This document shows, one piece after another, positions 15,523 to 19,695 of a DNA stretch of 19,695 nucleotides. The notes under the pieces are model-generated. The model had not been told where the DNA came from, made no database searches, and worked only from the letters and a program-made list of their open reading frames with translations. The stretch comes from JAKJGV01 sp964617565 (lineage in GTDB: Bacteria > Verrucomicrobiota > Kiritimatiellia > CAIQIC01 > JAGNIJ01), in the NCBI GenBank assembly GCA_964617565.1, contig CAZTYH010000063.1, forward strand, positions 1-19,695, in the 5' to 3' direction. How positions within the stretch are numbered: the stretch's first letter is position 1; each line of letters opens with the position of its first letter. Position numbers and translations under genes: made by a program.

Positions 15523-17063
15523 GCGGCGGCGAGATCGCGTGCGGCGCGTTGCAGGATCATGCCGCCTTCGCCTGGGCCGATGAGCCCTTCTTTTTGTGCT
15601 CCGGCGATGCTGATGCCGCGGCAGTAAAACTGGTCGCGCGAAGCGAGCAACTCATCCAGGCCGTTCCAATATCCCCAGACGATAATGTAGTTGTGTTCGG
15701 GCCTGAGGACCGGATCGCCTTCCGGCGTTCGCAGGTCCCTGTGCGCCTGGTAGCGGCTGTTGTCGTAGTGGTAATCCGCGGGGGTGGCCTCCTGACCGGT
15801 CATGTAAATGGCCCGCGGATAAATGGTGGGAACGCCGCGCGCGGCCAGCTCGAGCGCAAGCGACACTTCTTCGAATGGGCTGTTATATCCAAACTCCAGC
15901 ACGCGTTTGCCGGAAGGATCGTTCGTGTCCGCGTCGGGCTGCTCGCCGACGCGTGAAACTTTCCAGACGAGATGGATGTTGTCTTTCGATTGCGTATAAT
16001 AGCTCTCGTTGGTTTCCGAGAGCTTGGTGCGCGGCGTGCGCCGCCACCGCTCGGGCAGAAAATAATCGAACAATTCCGGGTCGCGGCCGACCACCCACAG
16101 CCACCCCTGCGTGCTTTCGGTATGGCCATATACGTAGTCCACGCCGAGCACGCGCGTGGGGCGCAGGTGCTCGGGATAAACAACGTCGTAAGGCGCAACG
16201 AATCGGTTCTTTTGATGCTTGAGATAGGCTGCGCGCCGCACGGCGCCAAATTGCTTTTCCCGTTCCGGTGTCCGTTCCAGCAACTCGAAGTCCACCAGCG
16301 CATAGGCAATGTTCCCGTCGTGCTCGCGGAGGAGCTCGCCGTTTTCCTGGAACCGCACGATGAAATGTTCCGGCTTCATGTCCAGGACGCGAAATCCTTT
16401 GCGCGCGAGTTCGTCCGTGCCGCGTGTGGTCAATTCCAGCATGGATTTCCGGCGGCTTTCCATGTCCGGAAACATCTGCATGAACGCTTCAACGCACGAG
16501 ATGCCTTTGACCCATTCATAGATCAGGATGTATTGGCGATAGATGTCGAGTTCGACATCGCGGAATTTCTTTTTTTTCCGCTCGATCTTGGTCATCGAAC
16601 GCCCTGTCTGCCAAAGTTTCAGTTTTTGCGCGGGCACGTAGATGGCGAGCGGACGGTGGGTGCGGGTCGGGCCGCCCTCAAGCTGGTCGCGCATTTCCAT
16701 AACGAGCGAAAACTCCTCGTAGGGGCTGTTGAATTCCGCCTCGACGAATTTGCTGAACGTGAAGGTGTCGAACGGCACGGTTTCGCCGACGCGGCACCAT
16801 TTCACGACGAGATCTTTACCGAGCCCGCTGATCTCTCGGGTCTTAACACGATACACCGTGCTGGTGCCCTGGAGCTTTTCGCGGTTCTGCTCGAACCATT
16901 CTTTTTCATACCAGTTCTCGGGTTTGAGATGTTCGTGGAAAGGCACGCCATAGCGCGTGAGGTACAGGTCGCCGCCGTCGCGGGTTTTGATATGGGTGTA
17001 ATGCACCCCCAGCAGGGTGACATCCGCGGCTTCCTCGGGCAAAGATGTGGACGGCTTTATCAC
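15523..17063 (-). CDS. Tandem protein-kinase-like protein of unrecognised family, C-terminus lost in gap
   Basis: I do not recognise the family. About 513 residues are visible, with no signal peptide or membrane helix. The N-terminal half has features of a kinase-like fold in the right order: LVVKWCRVGE (candidate ATP-anchoring Lys), the hinge-like YILIYEWVKG, the catalytic-loop-like VLDMKPEHFIV and the DFG-like ALVDFELLE. The second half repeats the N-terminal pattern: a GVxY opening, LVWKVSRVGE for LVVKWCRVGE, YNSPFEEVSLALEL for FNSPYEEFSLVMEM, PRAIYMTGQE for PLAIYVPAQK, and YIIVWGYWNG for YILIYEWVKG. The gap cuts off just where its catalytic loop would come. The start is a GTG at 17063 without a strong ribosome site, so the N-terminus is uncertain. 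It converges with the dismutase and is divergent from the NSS transporter. The Asp-Lys-Pro loop suggests possible activity in the first copy; the substrate could be a protein or small molecule. Confidence 0.65.
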
Positions 17064-17235
17064 GGCAAAACTCTACTACAGCCTTCCATCCTCGGCATCT
17101 GAAAACGTAAAGTTGCTCGTCGGCTGCGGCCCTTGAGCCTCGCACCTTATGGAAAAGGGTGGTCGGCAAGCCCTTCCTGCAGTTGGGCATTGACAAGCAA
17201 GCACGGACAAAAGACAAAGGCAGCCAGATAATCAT

Positions 17236-17240
17236 GAGGG
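17236..17240 (+). promoter_or_regulatory. Ribosome binding site deciding the NSS transporter start
   Basis: GAGGG lies 6 nt before the ATG at 17247 but abuts the in-frame ATG at 17241, so 17247 is the better start. In the 183-bp spacer, TTGACA (17190-17195) is a good -35 but has no -10 at normal distance. GATAAT (17227-17232) is a good -10 but would place the transcript start at the start codon. Confidence 0.5.
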
Positions 17241-17246
17241 ATGCCT

Positions 17247-18914
17247 ATGAGCAATGGATCCACAAGCCGTGAACATTGGAGTGGCGGACTTGGCTTTATT
17301 CTGGCGGCAGCCGGTTCGGCCATCGGCCTCGGTAATATCTGGAAATTCCCCTATATCACCGGTGAAAACGGCGGTGGCGCGTTCGTACTCGTCTATCTTA
17401 TCTGCATCGCGGTAATCGGCGTTCCCGTGATGATCTGCGAGATCACGCTCGGGCGTCACACGCAGCGCAATCCGGTTGGCGCGTTCAAGGCGTTGAATCC
17501 GCCCGCTTCCAGGCTTTCGCATCTGATCGGCTTGTGCGTGGTGTTGCTGGCTTTCTTTCTTCTCGCTTTCCGGCAGTGGGGATGGGGTGTCGTAGCTCTG
17601 CTGCTCGGTCTGGCCATCTTCCGGTTCAGTTGGACGCTGGTCGGCGTCATGGGTGTGTTGTCCGGGTTCTGTATCCTCGCTTTCTACAGCGTCGTAGCCG
17701 GCTGGACGCTGGGCTACATCATCAAGGCCGCGACCGGGCAACTCGTGTTCCCCGATGTGGCTGCCGCCGGCACATCATTCGGTTTGTTCATCGAGGATCC
17801 CCGGTGGGCGATCGGGTGCCACGCGGGGTTTATGCTGCTTTGCGTCCTGATCGTTTACCGCGGAGTTCGCGCGGGCATTGAGCGCTGGTCGAAAATCCTC
17901 ATGCCCGTTTTGTTTCTCCTGATGGTCGCATTGATCGTGCGCGGGATCACGCTGCCCGGCGCGATGGAGGGCGTGCGGTTTTATCTCAGCCCCGACTTCA
18001 GCAAGATCAGCGCGAACTCCATTCTGATCGCACTCGGCCATGCGTTCTTCTCGCTCAGTCTCGGCATGGGCGCCATCATCACTTACGGCAGCTACATCGA
18101 AAAAGAAGAGAACATTTTCGTGTCCACCCTCTCGGTCGTCGTGCTCGATACCCTCATCGCATTGATGGCCGGGCTCGCGCTCTTTCCCGCGGTGTTCGCG
18201 ACCGGTTTTGCGCCCGACGCCGGGCCGGGCCTCGTTTTCCAGGTCCTGCCCGTGGTGTTCAGCCATATTCCTTTCGGCGCGTTGTGGGCGACTTTGTTTT
18301 TCTTTCTTCTCCTGATCGCCGCACTGACATCCGGCATCAGCCTGCTGGAAGTCGTGACCGCCTATTTTGTGGACGAACGGAAGTGGCCGCGCCACCAGGC
18401 AGCCGTGGTATTCGGTCTCGTGATCTTCCTGCTGGGCAGCCTTTGCGCGGTCAGCATCACGGGTTGGCACAATCTGCCTGAATTGCACGGACTCCTCGTT
18501 GGCGCCTTCGGCAAGGTCAAGGGAAGCTTCTTCGATGTGCTGGACGATCTTGCATCGAACTGGATGCTGCCGCTGGGCGGCCTCTTCATCTCCATCTTCG
18601 TGGGCTGGATATGGGGCACCAAGAAGGCGATTGATGAAATCCGGCACGGCTCGCACAATTTTGCGGACGTCCACCTGGTCGCGCTGCTGGCGGGCTTGAA
18701 GGACGATCCGTCCCATAACGATCCGCGTCACGTGGTGACGTTGGCGTCGGTCTGGGGGATATTCATCCGCTTCATCAGTCCGGTTGCCGTGATGATCGCG
18801 TTCCTGAATACGATCGGCTGGCTCGATCTCACCGGAAAGAAAATAACACCGCCCCCCCCGCCGCCGGCCATTGAACAGGTGGAACAGACGGAAACGTCGA
18901 ACGTTCAGCATTGA
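17247..18914 (+). CDS. Neurotransmitter:sodium symporter (NSS/SNF) family transporter
   Basis: Inner-membrane LeuT-fold symporter that probably imports an amino acid or related compound with Na+. The 555 residues contain about 12 membrane helices. The diagnostic helix 1 is present: HWSGGLGFILAAAGSAIGLGNIWKFPY in outline, with the unwound GSAIGLGN Na+ site, followed by ENGGGAFVLVYL (helix 2) and GVPVMICEITLGR. The 12-helix length matches eukaryotic-type NSS members better than the 11-helix MhsT/Tyt1 type, though helix counting by eye is uncertain. The C-terminus has a poly-proline segment and ends ETSNVQH, the last codons being encoded by a short repeat element (18895-18922). It converges with the Crp/Fnr gene 86 bp away. 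The substrate is not predictable by eye. Confidence 0.92.
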   Translation: MSNGSTSREHWSGGLGFILAAAGSAIGLGNIWKFPYITGENGGGAFVLVYLICIAVIGVPVMICEITLGRHTQRNPVGAFKALNPPASRLSHLIGLCVVLLAFFLLAFRQWGWGVVALLLGLAIFRFSWTLVGVMGVLSGFCILAFYSVVAGWTLGYIIKAATGQLVFPDVAAAGTSFGLFIEDPRWAIGCHAGFMLLCVLIVYRGVRAGIERWSKILMPVLFLLMVALIVRGITLPGAMEGVRFYLSPDFSKISANSILIALGHAFFSLSLGMGAIITYGSYIEKEENIFVSTLSVVVLDTLIALMAGLALFPAVFATGFAPDAGPGLVFQVLPVVFSHIPFGALWATLFFFLLLIAALTSGISLLEVVTAYFVDERKWPRHQAAVVFGLVIFLLGSLCAVSITGWHNLPELHGLLVGAFGKVKGSFFDVLDDLASNWMLPLGGLFISIFVGWIWGTKKAIDEIRHGSHNFADVHLVALLAGLKDDPSHNDPRHVVTLASVWGIFIRFISPVAVMIAFLNTIGWLDLTGKKITPPPPPPAIEQVEQTETSNVQH

Positions 18915-18922
18915 ACGTCGAA
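18895..18922. repeat. Four-unit degenerate heptamer repeat overlapping the NSS stop codon
   Basis: Four consecutive 7-mers. The first and last are CGTCGAA; the middle two are CGTTCAG and CATTGAA. The element supplies the final codons and stop of the transporter. Related sequences occur at 77-86 (CATCGAACGT) and 11975-11988. Confidence 0.5.
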
Positions 18923-18948
18923 GCGGGGTGCGGGGCTCGGCGGACAAG

Positions 18949-18998
18949 TTTTCCAATGATTGGAAAAACGGCGCGGAAAGTTTCCAATGATTGGAAAA
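18949..18998. repeat. Twin palindromes between convergent genes (possible bidirectional terminator or repeat element)
   Basis: Two near-identical inverted repeats 31 bp apart. The first is TTTTCCAA-TGA-TTGGAAAA (18949-18967); the second is TTTCCAA-TGA-TTGGAAA (18981-18997), extended by A at 18998-18999. Each can form a 7-8 bp stem with a 3-nt loop on either strand. They fill the space between the transporter stop (18914) and the regulator stop (19000-19002). The stems are A/T-rich, unlike a classic GC-rich terminator, but the flanking A and T runs could give weak termination both ways. Confidence 0.7.
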
Positions 18999-18999
18999 A

Positions 19000-19638
19000 T
19001 CACGCGCGCGCCGGGTTGAGGCGCAGGCGCCTGCCGGTCCACGCGATCTTTTTTTCGCGCGACAGTTTCCGGATCAGCCGCGATAGCGTTTCCGGCGTTA
19101 CGCCGATCGCGGCGGCGATCTGCTTCTTGGTGATGGCGATCTCGATTTCTTCCTTCGCGCCGTACTGATCCCGCAGGAAATTGAAGAAGCGTTCTTCCAC
19201 GTCGGCTGTCGAGAGTTGGCGTATGCGATCGGCAAGGTAGCGCTGCTTGCGCATGAGCATCGCGATGAAGTCGTTGCGGAAGTCTGTGTCCTCCAGCAGC
19301 CGGTGCAGGTCGCGCTTGAGAATGGTCAGCAACAGGGCGTCGGTCAGTGCCGTGGCGGTGACGGGATAACGCGGTTCCTCGAACAGCACCACTTCGGCGA
19401 ACGTTTCGCCGGGGCGTATGACCTTGATGACGATCTCTTTCCCGTCGGGCGCCAGTTTGTGCAATTGCACCTGTCCCCGGACCAGCAGGTAGAAAGCGGA
19501 GCCGGAGTCGCCTTCGCGGAACAGGACGTCGCGCTTCTTTACTTCGCGCACCGCGCACATGCCGGCGATCGCTTTCCGGTGTTCGGCGGTCAGGTCCTTG
19601 AACAGGCTGGCATTGCTGAGCAGGTGAATCGCATTCAT
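19000..19638 (-). CDS. Crp/Fnr-family transcriptional regulator (FNR-type DNA specificity, no Fe-S cysteines)
   Basis: A 212-residue DNA-binding regulator. Residues about 5-125 form the cyclic-nucleotide-binding-type beta roll (VLFREGDSGSAFYLLVRGQV, GETFAEVVLFEE), then the long dimer helix, then a winged helix-turn-helix with ITKKQIAAAIGVTPETLSRLIRKL. The recognition helix has the E-x-x-S-R pattern that FNR uses to read TTGAT. FNR's four Fe-S cysteines are absent; only one Cys is visible (GMCAVREV), so it belongs nearer the FixK/DNR/Crp side and senses another signal. The ATG at 19638 is preferred to an in-frame TTG at 19674, because the TTG lies inside a perfect FNR box. The box's position suggests autoregulation. 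The signal could be NO, redox state or another input, none of which is determinable here. Confidence 0.88.
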   Translation of the reverse strand: MNAIHLLSNASLFKDLTAEHRKAIAGMCAVREVKKRDVLFREGDSGSAFYLLVRGQVQLHKLAPDGKEIVIKVIRPGETFAEVVLFEEPRYPVTATALTDALLLTILKRDLHRLLEDTDFRNDFIAMLMRKQRYLADRIRQLSTADVEERFFNFLRDQYGAKEEIEIAITKKQIAAAIGVTPETLSRLIRKLSREKKIAWTGRRLRLNPARA

Positions 19639-19665
19639 CGGTGTTTCAGACAATTTCCTCTTTTC

Positions 19666-19679
19666 TTGATCCAAATCAA
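19666..19679. promoter_or_regulatory. Perfect FNR-type operator TTGAT-N4-ATCAA
   Basis: The sequence TTGATCCAAATCAA matches the FNR/ANR/DNR consensus at all ten specified positions. Its centre is about 34 bp upstream of the regulator ATG. The usual -41.5 activation position would put the leftward transcript start inside the coding region, so it more likely represses this gene. It could instead activate a rightward gene beyond the window edge. Confidence 0.75.
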
Positions 19680-19695
19680 GTATTCGCGGCGCGCG

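Noticed and set aside
17190..17232. A sigma70 promoter made of TTGACA (17190) and GATAAT (17227)
   Set aside because: The 31-nt spacing is far too long, and neither hexamer has a good partner at 16-18 nt that would leave room for a leader.
17775..18956. A 393-codon minus-strand frame opposite the NSS transporter
   Set aside because: Its product is a charge-rich, low-complexity protein of the kind produced by reading membrane-protein codons in reverse. The sense strand is a textbook NSS protein.
19639..19674. TTG start of the Crp/Fnr gene at 19674
   Set aside because: The TTG falls within the FNR box and would add a short charged stretch before the family's normal N-terminus.
1..19695. tRNA, rRNA, CRISPR arrays, insertion sequences or prophage genes
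   Set aside because: None seen. There are no cloverleaf-like segments, no regularly spaced direct repeats and no transposase or integrase motifs in any plausible frame.

Overview
The window is 19.7 kb of GC-rich bacterial DNA from a diderm. An outer-membrane beta-barrel exporter and several inner-membrane proteins with large periplasmic domains support this. It contains two 100-N scaffold gaps, so it comes from a draft or metagenome-type assembly. The combination of a Hanks-type kinase with a proline-rich linker, a solute-binding-protein/permease fusion, an NSS transporter and short dispersed repeats at gene borders would fit the PVC group (Kiritimatiellota, Lentisphaerota or Verrucomicrobiota) or a related lineage. 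That placement is a low-confidence inference; no marker gene is present.

Region 1 (97-7455, minus strand) is a tightly coupled three-gene exopolysaccharide operon laid out like pgaC-pgaB-pgaA, but with clear differences. The first gene encodes a processive GT2 synthase with an N-terminal PilZ (c-di-GMP) domain and motifs closer to hyaluronan synthase/NodC than to PgaC. The second encodes an anchored PgaB-like CE4 protein that has lost the Asp-Asp metal motif and carries a concanavalin-like domain. The third encodes a 1250-residue TPR/outer-membrane-barrel protein with a second degenerate CE4-like domain in its middle. Together they look like a c-di-GMP-controlled synthase-dependent polymer synthesis and export machine in which the deacetylase folds may bind rather than modify the polymer.

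Region 2 (7725-10255, plus strand) holds a transmembrane Ser/Thr kinase with an extracytoplasmic OB-fold-like domain, followed 23 bp later by a DusB-type tRNA-dihydrouridine synthase.

Region 3 (10274-14773, minus strand) encodes a two-chain carbohydrate-type ABC importer. One chain is an N-terminal solute-binding protein fused to a MalF-like permease. The other is a MalG-like permease with a roughly 300-residue periplasmic insertion. No ATPase gene is present. The first gap lies in the fusion gene and is very probably an artefact: the 55 bp on its two sides are identical, and joining them gives a clean 874-residue frame.

Region 4 (14872-17063) has an Fe/Mn superoxide dismutase (plus strand) facing an unusual tandem protein-kinase-like gene (minus strand). 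Both lose their 3' ends in the second gap.

Region 5 (17247-19638) has an NSS-family Na+ symporter convergent with a Crp/Fnr-family regulator. Twin palindromes lie between them, and a perfect FNR-type box overlaps the regulator's promoter region at the right edge.
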